Shown here piece after piece: positions 8,746 through 17,003 of a DNA stretch of 64,000 nucleotides. The translations under genes and the position numbers were made by a program. This DNA is from JBAVVD01 sp049697115 (GTDB lineage Bacteria; Acidobacteriota; Aminicenantia; Aminicenantales; UBA4085), in the NCBI GenBank assembly GCA_049697115.1, contig JBAVVD010000073.1, positions 1 to 64,000 on the forward strand, written 5' to 3'. Position 1 is the stretch's first letter, and each line of letters starts with the position of its first letter. The notes below the pieces were generated by a model. It did no database searches. It saw nothing but the letters and a program-made list of their open reading frames with translations, and was not told the origin of the DNA.

Positions 8746-10282
8746 CGCTGTCGGACATTTTGCTCTCGTTGCCGTCTGTATCCACAGTGGTCAGGGCGTA
8801 AGAGTATTTTTCCGTGAGCGACAGCTGGCGGTCGTCATACGTAAAAGTGCTCGGCGTGAGAGTGGCGAGCAGCTGAAATTGATCATTGCCTTCAGCGGCT
8901 TTTTTCCGGTAAAGCTTGTAACTGGCCACCAGCTCATCGTCATTGGCGGAGTTCTTGGTGAAGGTTATCGTGTTGATTTTTTCCGTATAGAAAAGGACTT
9001 TGTTGTAGGACGTCTGGAGAGTCACATTGGTCGGGGGATAGATTCGGATTTTGGGTCTATTGGTATAGTAAATGTCCAGATTGCCGGGAGTTCTGTCGAT
9101 AAATGCCACATGGAGGTCTCCGTTTTCCGCAACGGCAATAGACGGCCAGCCCGAAACACTGGTGTTGTTAGAAATATTATCGGCACTCATCCACTTCTTC
9201 TCCGCTCCGGCCCGTTCCTGTTCAAAAGCCTTGATATAAACTTCCCAGTTGGTTCCTCCCACATTCTCCTGCCAGCCGACATAGAATTCTCCCGTGCTCC
9301 GGTTGACGGCAATAGCGGCGCCTTCGGAAAGATCCTGGGACAGGGAAACATTTTCTTGGTCCTTCCAGATCTGGTTGACGGTTTTTCTAAGGAAGACATC
9401 TCTGTTTCCCTGGGAGGAGGTGCCGTTCCAGACGATATAGACATCTCCGTTATCGTCGCACGCGATTTTCGGATAGGACCATTCGACTCCCACGTTTACG
9501 GATACGGGCGCAGGTTGTGTCCATTGGGAATTATTCCTGGGTTGTGGGTTTTTGACATACCAGACCGTGGAGTTACCGTCGTCCCTTGTTATGAAAACCA
9601 GATGCAGAGTTCCTTTTCCGTCAACAGTGGCGCTGGGCATATACTGCATCCCGCCGAACAGGGAAATGATGTCTCTGACTTCCCACTCGTTGGTGTCGGG
9701 ATTTTTATATCTATACATCAGGTCCCATATATTGACCGCGTCGTCCATCCAGATGGCATAGAGATAATTGTCCGTAGGGGACAGGGCCAGCGTGGAGTAG
9801 ACCGAGCCTCCCTCAGGAGTCTGGGAGACGTTTGCGGCGCTGCTCCATCCATTATTGTATTGATAATAAAGGATATCAAAGCTCTCCACGACATCATGGA
9901 AGATCAGGTGGCAAATGCCCTCCGGAGAAGTCGCAAGGGCGGGGAAAGCCGCTTCGTTGGAACTGGAAACCATCGAGTGCACTCTCTGGGCGCTGGGCCA
10001 TTGTCCGCTTTTATTCGTGTTGAAATAGATGGCCCTGGGCCCGTCTGTCCAATCGACCCAGGCGACATAGGCCTTTTCGTTGCTGTCGACGCCGATCCGG
10101 GGGGAAAAGGAATCATTCTCTGTATTGGAAATGTTCACAGGAGTCGACCAATCCGAGGCCGCAAATGCAGCTGATCTTTCCGGTATCTCTGACGGAGTCA
10201 TTTTTGATTTCGGAATCGAGGCTAAAGCAATAATCGAAATCACAAGGAGGCTCAAAAAGAGGAATCCTTTCTTTTTCATCAT
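8732..10282 (-). CDS. Secreted BNR-like beta-propeller with C-terminal Fn3-like domain
   Basis: 516 residues with a signal peptide (KKKGFLFLSLLVISIIALAS). Repeated blades such as 'AYVAWVDWTDGPRAIYFNTN' and 'DVYIVWNG' fill most of the chain, then one Fn3-like module ('INTITFTKN...YKLYRKK', 'YDDRQLSLTEKYSYALTTV'). It is clearly paralogous to the protein at 165-1982 but has one Fn3-like repeat fewer. The catalytic residues of sialidases are not recognisable, so a surface-binding protein is the safer call. GGAG lies 9 nt before the start. The gene is convergent with the GT-C gene and overlaps its 3' end. Confidence 0.8.
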   Translation of the reverse strand: MMKKKGFLFLSLLVISIIALASIPKSKMTPSEIPERSAAFAASDWSTPVNISNTENDSFSPRIGVDSNEKAYVAWVDWTDGPRAIYFNTNKSGQWPSAQRVHSMVSSSNEAAFPALATSPEGICHLIFHDVVESFDILYYQYNNGWSSAANVSQTPEGGSVYSTLALSPTDNYLYAIWMDDAVNIWDLMYRYKNPDTNEWEVRDIISLFGGMQYMPSATVDGKGTLHLVFITRDDGNSTVWYVKNPQPRNNSQWTQPAPVSVNVGVEWSYPKIACDDNGDVYIVWNGTSSQGNRDVFLRKTVNQIWKDQENVSLSQDLSEGAAIAVNRSTGEFYVGWQENVGGTNWEVYIKAFEQERAGAEKKWMSADNISNNTSVSGWPSIAVAENGDLHVAFIDRTPGNLDIYYTNRPKIRIYPPTNVTLQTSYNKVLFYTEKINTITFTKNSANDDELVASYKLYRKKAAEGNDQFQLLATLTPSTFTYDDRQLSLTEKYSYALTTVDTDGNESKMSDSVTEN

Positions 10283-10311
10283 AGAATCTCCATTTCGAAA
10301 AAGAGGCCTTT

Positions 10312-10339
10312 ATTATAGCTTGACAAACGAATAAGTCAA
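10312..10339 (-). promoter_or_regulatory. Sigma-70-type promoter for the second propeller gene
   Basis: On the minus strand, TTGACT (10334-10339), 16-bp spacer, TATAAT (10312-10317). Architecture and spacing match those of the paralog's promoter at 2008-2035. Confidence 0.75.
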
Positions 10340-10392
10340 CCCAGAACCGAAATCCAGGAGTTACCCCAATTTTTTCATCTTGATATGAACCT

Positions 10393-10426
10393 GGGTCCTG
10401 TCACGGCTCCTCCCCGTCCGTCCTCA
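10393..10426 (-). repeat. Dispersed repeat X, copy A
   Basis: Thirty-four bases whose reverse complement matches 35412-35445 at 30 positions. The conserved parts are TGAGGACGGACGGGGA at one end and GACAGGACCC at the other. Both copies are intergenic. Confidence 0.6.
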
Positions 10427-10519
10427 CCTCCGCTCCTGGAGAATGCCAGATAAGGAATGATCGAAGGCTCGGAGGCTCCGGGCGGGGAGCCCCTCCGCCG
10501 TGTCCCCCTCCCTCGAAGA

Positions 10520-10538
10520 GCGCCTCCATCACAGAAAT
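10520..10538 (-). repeat. Dispersed repeat Y, copy A
   Basis: Nineteen bases whose reverse complement matches 35536-35554 at 17 positions (ATTTCTGTGATG then GGCGC). It lies 93 bp from repeat X; the gap at the other locus is 90 bp. Confidence 0.5.
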
Positions 10539-10554
10539 GCTAACACCTTAATGC

Positions 10555-10583
10555 TTGATTTTACTTATGGGAAGACATATAAA
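10555..10583 (+). promoter_or_regulatory. Sigma-70-type promoter for the TolB-like gene
   Basis: TTGATT (10555-10560), 17-bp spacer, TATAAA (10578-10583). The ATG at 10590 begins 7 nt after the -10 box, so the transcript would start at or near the start codon. The AAAGG just before that ATG overlaps the -10 and would not be in the RNA. Confidence 0.6.
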
Positions 10584-10589
10584 GGAAAC

Positions 10590-11543
10590 ATGAGATATAT
10601 GCGGGCTGTTTTGATATGTATTCTCGGAGCAGTGGTTGTCTTTGGCTGTAAAGGGGAAAAAGTGCAAAACAAAGAGACTCCGAATCCGGCCATGGATCAG
10701 GGCGATTTGAAACCGGAGTTTCCTTTTCGCGGACGGATTGTATTTCAATCGAACATGGACGGCGACAATGAGATCTATCTCATGACCAAGGACGGGTTGA
10801 AAAAATTGACGGATAACACGTGGAGTGACGAATATCCCAAATGGTCGCCGGACCGGACAAAGATTGCATTCACCGCCAACCCGAAAGGGAAGTATGAAAT
10901 TTTCGTCATGAACGCGGACGGATCGGATCTCATCCAGATCATCGGCACAAAGAATGACGCCATTGAACATGCCTGGTTTCCGGATGGAGAAAAAATTGCC
11001 TTTACCGAAGAGTTCAGATCAGGGCTGTTGACACGTTTTGTCCTCTGGCAGTTTGACCTGAAGACAAAAAATATGGAGAAGATGATTCCTGAATTCCCCG
11101 GCTACACCGCTCTTCCCGACTTTTCTCCGTCTGCCCCTCTCATGGGATTTACCGGAAAAAAAATGATCGGCTGGGACGTATTTCTCTTCGACCTTGAGAA
11201 AAAGGAGTATAAAAGCCTGACTAAGGGAGGGAAAAGCTGCCGGCCGCATTTTTCCAGGGATGGAGAAAAAATCGCTTATGTCTCTGCGGAGGCGGACGGA
11301 AAGGGCGATATCTGGCTGATGAATCCGGACGGAAGCAACAAGGAGCGTCTGACCGAGCGCGACGCCACCTATGACTACTTCCCTTCCTGGTCGTCGGACG
11401 GAAAATATATCGTCTTCTGCTCCAGCACCTCCGGCTCTCCTCGGGAGGGACGGTGGTCTCTCTTCCTGGTCCAGACCGGAACGCAAAAGATCATTTCCCT
11501 TTTTGCAAGTGGAAGCAGGGACCTGTTCCCGGACTGGGATTAG
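10590..11543 (+). CDS. TolB-like PD40 beta-propeller lipoprotein
   Basis: 317 residues from ATG 10590; an ATG at 10599 is an alternative. The N-terminus M-R-Y-M-R-A-V-L-I-C-I-L-G-A-V-V-V-F-G-C forms a lipoprotein signal with lipobox V-F-G-C. The mature part has at least five WD40-like PD40 repeats of the form 'I.F.SN.DGD.EIYLM..DG....LT.......P.WSPD..KI.F', as in the TolB C-terminal propeller. It is not TolB itself, because the N-terminal TolB domain is missing and no tol-pal genes are nearby. Probably a periplasmic, membrane-anchored binding or scaffold protein. Confidence 0.75.
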   Translation: MRYMRAVLICILGAVVVFGCKGEKVQNKETPNPAMDQGDLKPEFPFRGRIVFQSNMDGDNEIYLMTKDGLKKLTDNTWSDEYPKWSPDRTKIAFTANPKGKYEIFVMNADGSDLIQIIGTKNDAIEHAWFPDGEKIAFTEEFRSGLLTRFVLWQFDLKTKNMEKMIPEFPGYTALPDFSPSAPLMGFTGKKMIGWDVFLFDLEKKEYKSLTKGGKSCRPHFSRDGEKIAYVSAEADGKGDIWLMNPDGSNKERLTERDATYDYFPSWSSDGKYIVFCSSTSGSPREGRWSLFLVQTGTQKIISLFASGSRDLFPDWD

Positions 11544-11598
11544 ATCATCTTTTTGGGCTTCCGATCCGGAGACACATTACTCAATTCCCTGCCGCTTT

Positions 11599-13485
11599 TC
11601 ATCGTAAATACCGATCATACCAGAATTGAAAGATGACGAGCGGCCAGAGGAGCTGGCGGTGGTTGTGGGAGCCGTTGAAGTGCTCGTTGAGGATTTTTCG
11701 GATGTACGCAATATTGAAGAAGCCGTGTTTGTTCAGGTGCGAGGGAGAAAGGGTGTCCAGCGTAAAATCTTTCAATTCATTCTTTATCCAGACCCCGAGC
11801 GGAATGTCGAACCCGATTTTTTTCTTGGTCAGGATTTCCCGCGGCAGCAGACCGCGCATGGCTTTTTTCAGGATGTGCTTGGACTTAAGCCCTTTGAGCT
11901 TGAGCGAATTGGGCACTGTGGCCGCATACTCGACAAATGTGTAGTCCAGGAAGGGGACGCGAATTTCGAGCGAATTGGCCATACTCATCCGGTCCACTTT
12001 GACCAGGAGGTCGTCCTGAAGGTAGAGCTTGACGTCGAGGTAGGCAATGCGGTCCAGAGTGTCCGCGGCGCGGCAGTTGGCCAAGTGCAAGGAGACAGGA
12101 GCGTAGGACTCGTCCGGGATCACGGCCCACAGCTCCGGCGAGAACAGTTTCTTCTTCTGCGCGGGCGTGTAGGCACCCCACCAGATGAAATTCGAAATCT
12201 CGGGCGGATATTCAACGCCGGAAATAAATTTTTTCGCCTTAAACTCAAAGCTCAGCCTTTTTTTTGAGGCCGGAAATAATCGGACGGCGTTCTCTGTGAA
12301 ATACTTGCGGAAGAATCGGGGCACGCGGCGGTAAAGGCGGGCGATTTTGTAAGCTTTATACGTGTCATAGCCGGAAAAGAGCTCGTCGCCGCCGTCACCG
12401 GCCAGGGCGACAGTCACGTGCGCGCGGGCGAGCTTTGAGATGACATAAGTGGGAATGATTGAGGCATCCGCCAGCGGCTCGTCGATGTATTCCATCAGGA
12501 CAGGTACAAGGTCTTTGACCTGGCGGGATTCGACGACGAATTCCGTGTGGGTTGTGCCGAATTTCTCAGCGATGATTTTCGCGGCGTCCAGCTCGTCGAA
12601 ACTCTTTTCCTTGAACCCGATGGAGAACGTTTTGATTTTTCCAGAAGCCACCTCGCTCATCAACGCGGTCACGGTGCTCGAATCGATTCCGCCGCTGAGA
12701 AACACGCCGAGCGGCACATCGCTGATGAGGCGCATCCGTACGGATTCTTTTAACCGGCGGAGGATTTCTTCGGCATATTCTTCTTCTCTCTTGGGCTCCT
12801 GGGGGGCTTCCGGGTAAAGGATGTCCCAATACTTCCGGACCTGAAAATCCGAGCCTTGGAGGACAATCATATGCCCCGGCAGAAGTTTCTGGATGCCTTT
12901 GAAAATAGACCTCGGGGCGGGGATGTACTCGAAGGTGAAAAACTGGGAGAGCGACTCAAGGTCGATTTCTCTATTTAAATTGGTTTCGAGAAGGGATTTA
13001 ATTTCCGAGGAAAAATAAAATTGACGGCCGATCTGGAGATAGTGGAGCGGCTTAATCCCGAGCCTGTCCCGCGCCAAAATGAGCTTTCGCTGCGTGGTAT
13101 CCCAGAGGGCGATAGCAAACATGCCGTTGAGCCGTTGGATAAATTCCTCTCCCTCGTCCTCATAGAGGTGCACGATGACTTCAGTGTCGCTGTTCGTGGT
13201 GAACTGATGTCCTTTCTTGAGCAGTTCTGCCCGGAGTGCTGGAAAATTGAATATCTCGCCGTTATAGACCACCCAGACTGTTCTGTCTTCGTTGGGGATG
13301 GGCTGCTGGCCTGTGGCCAGGTCGATGATGCTCAGACGACGCATGCCCAGAGCCACATGCTCGCCAAAGTAATAGCCCTCGTCGTCTGGCCCGCGGTGGA
13401 CCATGACGTCGCACATGGACTTCACCACGGCTTTGGAACCGGACTCCAGGCCTTCCGGATTGAAAACACCGCAGATGCCGCACAT
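11599..13485 (-). CDS. asnB: Asparagine synthase (glutamine-hydrolysing) family protein
   Basis: 628 residues beginning M-C-G-I-C-G-V-F, so Cys2 is the N-terminal nucleophile of the class II glutamine amidotransferase domain (about 1-200). The synthase domain carries the pyrophosphate loop S-G-G-I-D-S-S and 'VALAGDGGDELFSGYDTY'. Length and motifs fit AsnB-type enzymes that move glutamine ammonia onto an adenylated carboxylate. The next genes, transcribed divergently, are glycan genes, so it may amidate a sugar acid rather than only aspartate; the sequence does not decide. AGG lies 5-6 nt before the start. Confidence 0.9.
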   Translation of the reverse strand: MCGICGVFNPEGLESGSKAVVKSMCDVMVHRGPDDEGYYFGEHVALGMRRLSIIDLATGQQPIPNEDRTVWVVYNGEIFNFPALRAELLKKGHQFTTNSDTEVIVHLYEDEGEEFIQRLNGMFAIALWDTTQRKLILARDRLGIKPLHYLQIGRQFYFSSEIKSLLETNLNREIDLESLSQFFTFEYIPAPRSIFKGIQKLLPGHMIVLQGSDFQVRKYWDILYPEAPQEPKREEEYAEEILRRLKESVRMRLISDVPLGVFLSGGIDSSTVTALMSEVASGKIKTFSIGFKEKSFDELDAAKIIAEKFGTTHTEFVVESRQVKDLVPVLMEYIDEPLADASIIPTYVISKLARAHVTVALAGDGGDELFSGYDTYKAYKIARLYRRVPRFFRKYFTENAVRLFPASKKRLSFEFKAKKFISGVEYPPEISNFIWWGAYTPAQKKKLFSPELWAVIPDESYAPVSLHLANCRAADTLDRIAYLDVKLYLQDDLLVKVDRMSMANSLEIRVPFLDYTFVEYAATVPNSLKLKGLKSKHILKKAMRGLLPREILTKKKIGFDIPLGVWIKNELKDFTLDTLSPSHLNKHGFFNIAYIRKILNEHFNGSHNHRQLLWPLVIFQFWYDRYLR

Positions 13486-13505
13486 GTTGCCTCATTTTAT
13501 CATAA

Positions 13506-13531
13506 AGGGGACGGTTCTAGAACCATCCCCT
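13506..13531. promoter_or_regulatory. 26-bp near-perfect palindrome between asnB and the deacetylase gene
   Basis: The half-sites AGGGGACGGTTCT and (reverse complement) AGGGGATGGTTCT differ at a single base. The palindrome lies 20 bp upstream of asnB and ends one base before the -35 box at 13533-13538. An operator acting on both genes or a REP-like extragenic palindrome are both possible. Confidence 0.6.
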
Positions 13532-13532
13532 C

Positions 13533-13561
13533 TTGCAAAAAGAGATGAGCTGATTTAAAGT
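13533..13561 (+). promoter_or_regulatory. Sigma-70-type promoter for the deacetylase operon
   Basis: TTGCAA (13533-13538), 17-bp spacer, TAAAGT (13556-13561). The -10 box ends 11 nt before the ATG at 13573, implying a very short leader. Confidence 0.5.
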
Positions 13562-13572
13562 TTCAACAGCCC

Positions 13573-14415
13573 ATGAAAAGAGTCATCATCAATGCCGACG
13601 ACTTCGGGCTTTGCCGGAGCGTGAATGAAGGCGTCATCCTCGCCTATCAGAAAGGTGTATTATCAAGTGCCACAATTATGGCCAATACGCCCGGTTTCGA
13701 CCAGGCCGTGGAGCTGGCCAAAGAAAATCCCGGGTTGGGTGTCGGCGTCCACCTGAACATCGTCCGGGGAAAGCCTCTCTCTTCCGTGCAAAAAATAAAA
13801 AGCCTTGTCGGCAGTGACGGGCGTTTTTTAAATAAAGCCGGCGTGCTGATAAGGAGAATCGCCGCAAAAAAGATCGCCGCAGAAGAGGTCGAAGAGGAAT
13901 TCCGCGCTCAGATAGAGAAAGTCCTGAAAGCCGGAATTCAGCCCACTCATCTCGACAGCGAGAAGCACATCCACATCTTCCCCTCTGTTTTTAAGACCAC
14001 AATCGGACTGGCTGAAGAGTACGGCATTCACAGTGTGCGCTACATCCAGGAGTTCCGCCTGACTCCCCGCCTTACCCGGTCGCTGAAGGCGTTCCTGATT
14101 TCTATCGCCGCCGCTCAGGGAAAGCGTTTTCTTGAAAGCGGCATAGTGATAACGGATAGATTTTATGGTATATGTTATAGCGGCCGCATGACTTCCGGCA
14201 GGCTGAGAAAGATTTTAGTTTCTCTAAGGGAGGGGACGGCTGAAATCATGGTTCACCCGGGATTTGTCACGCCGGAGCTCTTTGCGCTGGAAGAAGTCGG
14301 GCCGTATTATATTAATAAATACCGCGAGACGGAGCTCAATGCCCTGCTGGACGCGGGGCTTCGAGACCTCCTGAAAAGCCGGGAGATTCAGTTAATCCAT
14401 TTTGGCGGGTTGTGA
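13573..14415 (+). CDS. YdjC/ChbG-family carbohydrate deacetylase
   Basis: 280 residues. The metal-binding and catalytic segments of the YdjC/ChbG/HpnK family are present: N-A-D-D-F-G-L near residue 7, G-V-G-V-H-L-N near 58, and H-L-D-S-E-K-H-I-H near 123-131, supplying Asp and His metal ligands. Members remove N-acetyl groups from amino sugars (chitooligosaccharides, or a hopanoid precursor for HpnK). Here it overlaps a polyprenyl-phosphate-sugar synthase-like GT2 by 4 bp. That makes deacetylation of a lipid-linked amino sugar, comparable in logic to ArnD though a different fold, an attractive inference. Confidence 0.85.
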   Translation: MKRVIINADDFGLCRSVNEGVILAYQKGVLSSATIMANTPGFDQAVELAKENPGLGVGVHLNIVRGKPLSSVQKIKSLVGSDGRFLNKAGVLIRRIAAKKIAAEEVEEEFRAQIEKVLKAGIQPTHLDSEKHIHIFPSVFKTTIGLAEEYGIHSVRYIQEFRLTPRLTRSLKAFLISIAAAQGKRFLESGIVITDRFYGICYSGRMTSGRLRKILVSLREGTAEIMVHPGFVTPELFALEEVGPYYINKYRETELNALLDAGLRDLLKSREIQLIHFGGL

Positions 14416-15428
14416 AGATGAGAAAAAATGCGCAAAACCCAAAGCTTTCCTCAAATCCTGAGCTTTCCATTGTTGTCCCCTTCTATAATGAGGAGGACAA
14501 TGTCGAGGAGCTCTATCGCCGCCTGAAAGCCGTCCTGGATAAGCAGAAAAGGACCTATGAAATGGTCTTCATCGACGACGGAAGCAGCGACCGGACTTAT
14601 GAGATTCTTCATGAACTATATACGAAAGACACACGAGTCTGTGTCGTCCGCCTGCGCCGGAACTTCGGCCAGACCGCCGCTCTTCAGGCCGGATTTGATT
14701 TTGCCCGCGGCGATGTCATTATCTCCATGGACGGAGACCTTCAGCATGCCCCTGAAGACATCCCCCTGCTCCTCGCCAAGATGGAAGAGGGGTATGACAT
14801 CGTCAGCGGCTGGCGCAAGGAGAGAGAGGACAATCTCATTTTTCGGAAGATTCCTTCCTGGGTGGCCAACCGGATGATGAAGCGGCTTTCCCGCGTCCCG
14901 ATCCATGATTTCGGGACGACCTTCAAGGCGTATAAAAAGGAAGCGGTCAAAGGACTCCAGCTCTACGGCGAGCTCCACCGCTTCATTCCAGCCCTCATCA
15001 GCCGCACAGGCGTGAAAATCACAGAAGTCCCTATAAAAAACGTCGTCCGCCAGAAGGGCAAGTCCAAGTACGGACTGGGCCGCATCCGGCGGGTCCTGTT
15101 CGACTTGATGACCGTGAAATTCATCATCAGCTTTATCGACCGGCCCCTCCAGTTCTTCGGAATGATCGGCCTTCTTTTCGGTGGGATTGGTTTCCTGATT
15201 GCGCTTGTTTTAGCCATCGGCTTCTACTTTTTCGACCTGTCCATCAGGGACAGCCAGGGAAACCTCATTTTGAGCGTCTTTTTAATGATCCTGGGCGTCC
15301 AGCTGGTCATGACGGGCCTGCTGGCAGAGATTATTTCGCGGATCTACTTTGCCACGCATAAAATTAAAATCTACTCTGTGGATTCTGTTCTGTCCAGGGA
15401 GGAAAGAACAGAGTCCGGCATCGAATAG
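14412..15428 (+). CDS. GT2 glycosyltransferase with two C-terminal membrane helices (ArnC/DPM1-like)
   Basis: 338 residues. The GT-A domain starts with S-I-V-V-P-F-Y-N-E-E-D-N, then V-F-I-D-D-G-S-S-D and the metal motif D-G-D-L-Q (about 120). Two hydrophobic helices lie at about 240-300 ('FFGMIGLLFGGIGFLIALVL', 'LMILGVQLVMTGLLAEI'). This is the plan of ArnC, GtrB and DPM1-type enzymes that load a nucleotide sugar onto polyprenyl phosphate on the cytoplasmic face. GTG 14412 overlaps the previous stop by 4 bp; ATG 14418 is the alternative start. The protein at 37728-38720 has the same architecture. Confidence 0.88.
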   Translation: MKMRKNAQNPKLSSNPELSIVVPFYNEEDNVEELYRRLKAVLDKQKRTYEMVFIDDGSSDRTYEILHELYTKDTRVCVVRLRRNFGQTAALQAGFDFARGDVIISMDGDLQHAPEDIPLLLAKMEEGYDIVSGWRKEREDNLIFRKIPSWVANRMMKRLSRVPIHDFGTTFKAYKKEAVKGLQLYGELHRFIPALISRTGVKITEVPIKNVVRQKGKSKYGLGRIRRVLFDLMTVKFIISFIDRPLQFFGMIGLLFGGIGFLIALVLAIGFYFFDLSIRDSQGNLILSVFLMILGVQLVMTGLLAEIISRIYFATHKIKIYSVDSVLSREERTESGIE

Positions 15429-15550
15429 GGCCGCTTGCCGTACTCCCCAGCCCTTATCGCGTTATCAGAGAAATCATTCTTGCCAAAAAGCCCTGATGAG
15501 CCCTATACTTCTTCTGACTCACGGATCTCCGGAGACAATCGGAAAATACG

Positions 15551-16933
15551 ATGAAAAAAGACCGCGTGCTCCTTCTCAACCCGCCCGGTGACAAGCTTTA
15601 CATCCGCGATTATTACTGCAGTTTCTCCTCTAAAGCCAGCTACTACTGGCCGCCGCAGGACCTGATTGTCCTGAGCGGCATCCTGAGCCGGGATTTTGAC
15701 GTCCATGTCATTGACGCCATCATAGAAAAGTATTCTGAAAAAGAGAGCCTCGACCGGATTTTATCCAGCGACTATAAAGCAGTCATTTTTACGACCGGCA
15801 CGGCGACGATGAAACAGGACTTTGAAGTCATGGAGAAAGTCAAGAAAGCAAGACCGGGGACCAGGGTTTTGGCCAGCGCTGGAATTATGAAATTCATCGG
15901 CCGCGACCTGATCCGGCGCTATGAATGGCTCGACGGCATCCTGACCGATTTCACAGAGTTCGACATCGCCGATTATCTGGCCAAAAACGGCGGCCTGCCT
16001 TATAAAGGCCTTCTCTATCGGAGAGGAGACGGCTTCATCGAGTCTCAGGAGAAATTGTCCACGATATTTGAAATTCCTGTTCCCAGACACGAGCTGTTCG
16101 AATTCAAAAAATACCGCATTCCCACCGCCAGAAGGTTCCCGTTTACGGTGGTTATCACCTCTCTGGGATGCCCCTATAACTGCGCCTTCTGCACAGCCGG
16201 AGCTTTTGGCTACCGGACCAGAAAGGTCAGCAACGTCATTGAGGAATTAAAGTACCTGGCCGGCCTCGGCGTCAAGGAAATTCTCTTCCAGGACCCGACG
16301 CTGACCATCAACACGCGGCGCGTCGTCGAACTCTGTCAGAAAATGGTCGAAAACGGGCTTCGTTTCACCTGGAGCTGCAACGCCGACATCAAGTCGATGA
16401 ACGAAGAAAAAATTTCCTGGATGAAGAAGGCCGGCTGCCATACGGTTTCCGTGGGGATTGAAAGCGGCGACAACTTCATGCTCGAAAAATATTCCAAGCC
16501 CATCACGACAGAGACCATCAGAGACGCGGTCCGCCTTCTCAAACGCTATAAGATAAAAATCCTCGGCTACTTTATCCTCGGGCTTCCGGGCGAGACAAGA
16601 GAATTCGTCGATAAGACCATCCGCCTGGCCAAGAGCCTCAAACTGGACATCGCCTCCTTTGCGATCGCCACTCCCGATATTGGCACGCGCCTCCGCGAGG
16701 AGGCCATTGCCAGAGGCTGGATTTCATCGGACCTCCTGAGCTTCGACAGTACGGATTTTCCAATCATCGCGTCCGGAGAGCTGACGAAAGAAGAGATCTG
16801 GCGCCTGCGTAAAAAAGCCGTCCGCGAGTTTTATCTCCGTCCCTCTTACATGTTCCGGAAGCTGGCTCAAGTCCGATCGATCCGCGACCTGAAAATCCTG
16901 GCCTCCAATGCCGTTTCCCTTCTGAGCAAATAG
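15551..16933 (+). CDS. B12-binding-domain radical SAM protein
   Basis: 460 residues. The N-terminal 150 residues (K-D-R-V-L-L-L-N-P-P, then 'VLSGILSRDFDVHVIDA') look like a B12-binding Rossmann domain. The radical SAM core follows with C-P-Y-N-C-A-F-C (Cys 207, 211 and 214; CX3CX2C), 'EILFQDPTLTIN' and 'HTVSVGIESGDN'. Such class B enzymes methylate unactivated carbons or rearrange carbon skeletons of lipids, cofactors and sugars. I see no D-x-H cobalamin-ligand motif, so actual B12 binding is uncertain. Its position between a GT2 and a GT-C suggests a glycan or lipid-carrier substrate (inference). Confidence 0.82.
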   Translation: MKKDRVLLLNPPGDKLYIRDYYCSFSSKASYYWPPQDLIVLSGILSRDFDVHVIDAIIEKYSEKESLDRILSSDYKAVIFTTGTATMKQDFEVMEKVKKARPGTRVLASAGIMKFIGRDLIRRYEWLDGILTDFTEFDIADYLAKNGGLPYKGLLYRRGDGFIESQEKLSTIFEIPVPRHELFEFKKYRIPTARRFPFTVVITSLGCPYNCAFCTAGAFGYRTRKVSNVIEELKYLAGLGVKEILFQDPTLTINTRRVVELCQKMVENGLRFTWSCNADIKSMNEEKISWMKKAGCHTVSVGIESGDNFMLEKYSKPITTETIRDAVRLLKRYKIKILGYFILGLPGETREFVDKTIRLAKSLKLDIASFAIATPDIGTRLREEAIARGWISSDLLSFDSTDFPIIASGELTKEEIWRLRKKAVREFYLRPSYMFRKLAQVRSIRDLKILASNAVSLLSK

Positions 16934-16963
16934 TCAATCTCAAAAACGATGCGAGGTCTCTCC

Positions 16964-16992
16964 TTGACTCGATTCTTTTCGCTTTTTATAAT
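16964..16992 (+). promoter_or_regulatory. Strong sigma-70-type promoter for the GT-C gene
   Basis: TTGACT (16964-16969), exactly 17 bp, then consensus TATAAT (16987-16992). The ATG at 17004 comes 11 nt after the -10 box, so the mRNA is predicted leaderless or nearly so. Confidence 0.75.
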
Positions 16993-17003
16993 GGATCGAA
17001 CAG

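Larger units (their letters stand above)
10283..10589. other. Intergenic region with two short dispersed-repeat segments
   Basis: This 307-bp divergent spacer holds the minus-strand promoter at 10312-10339, two segments repeated in inverted form near 35.4-35.6 kb, a GC-rich imperfect hairpin around 10469-10496 (GAGGCTCC pairing with GGAGCCCCTC), and the plus-strand promoter at 10555-10583. I see no coding frame. Confidence 0.55.

Noticed and set aside
8666..10174. Plus-strand open frame of 502 codons antisense to the second propeller gene
   Set aside because: The minus-strand gene has a signal peptide, repeats, promoter and paralog. The antisense product has no recognisable fold.
10590..11543. 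TolB of the Tol-Pal system
   Set aside because: Only the propeller part is present and no tolQ, tolR, tolA or pal genes adjoin.
13506..13531. Rho-independent terminator
   Set aside because: It lies between divergent genes, upstream of both, and has no T-run on either side.
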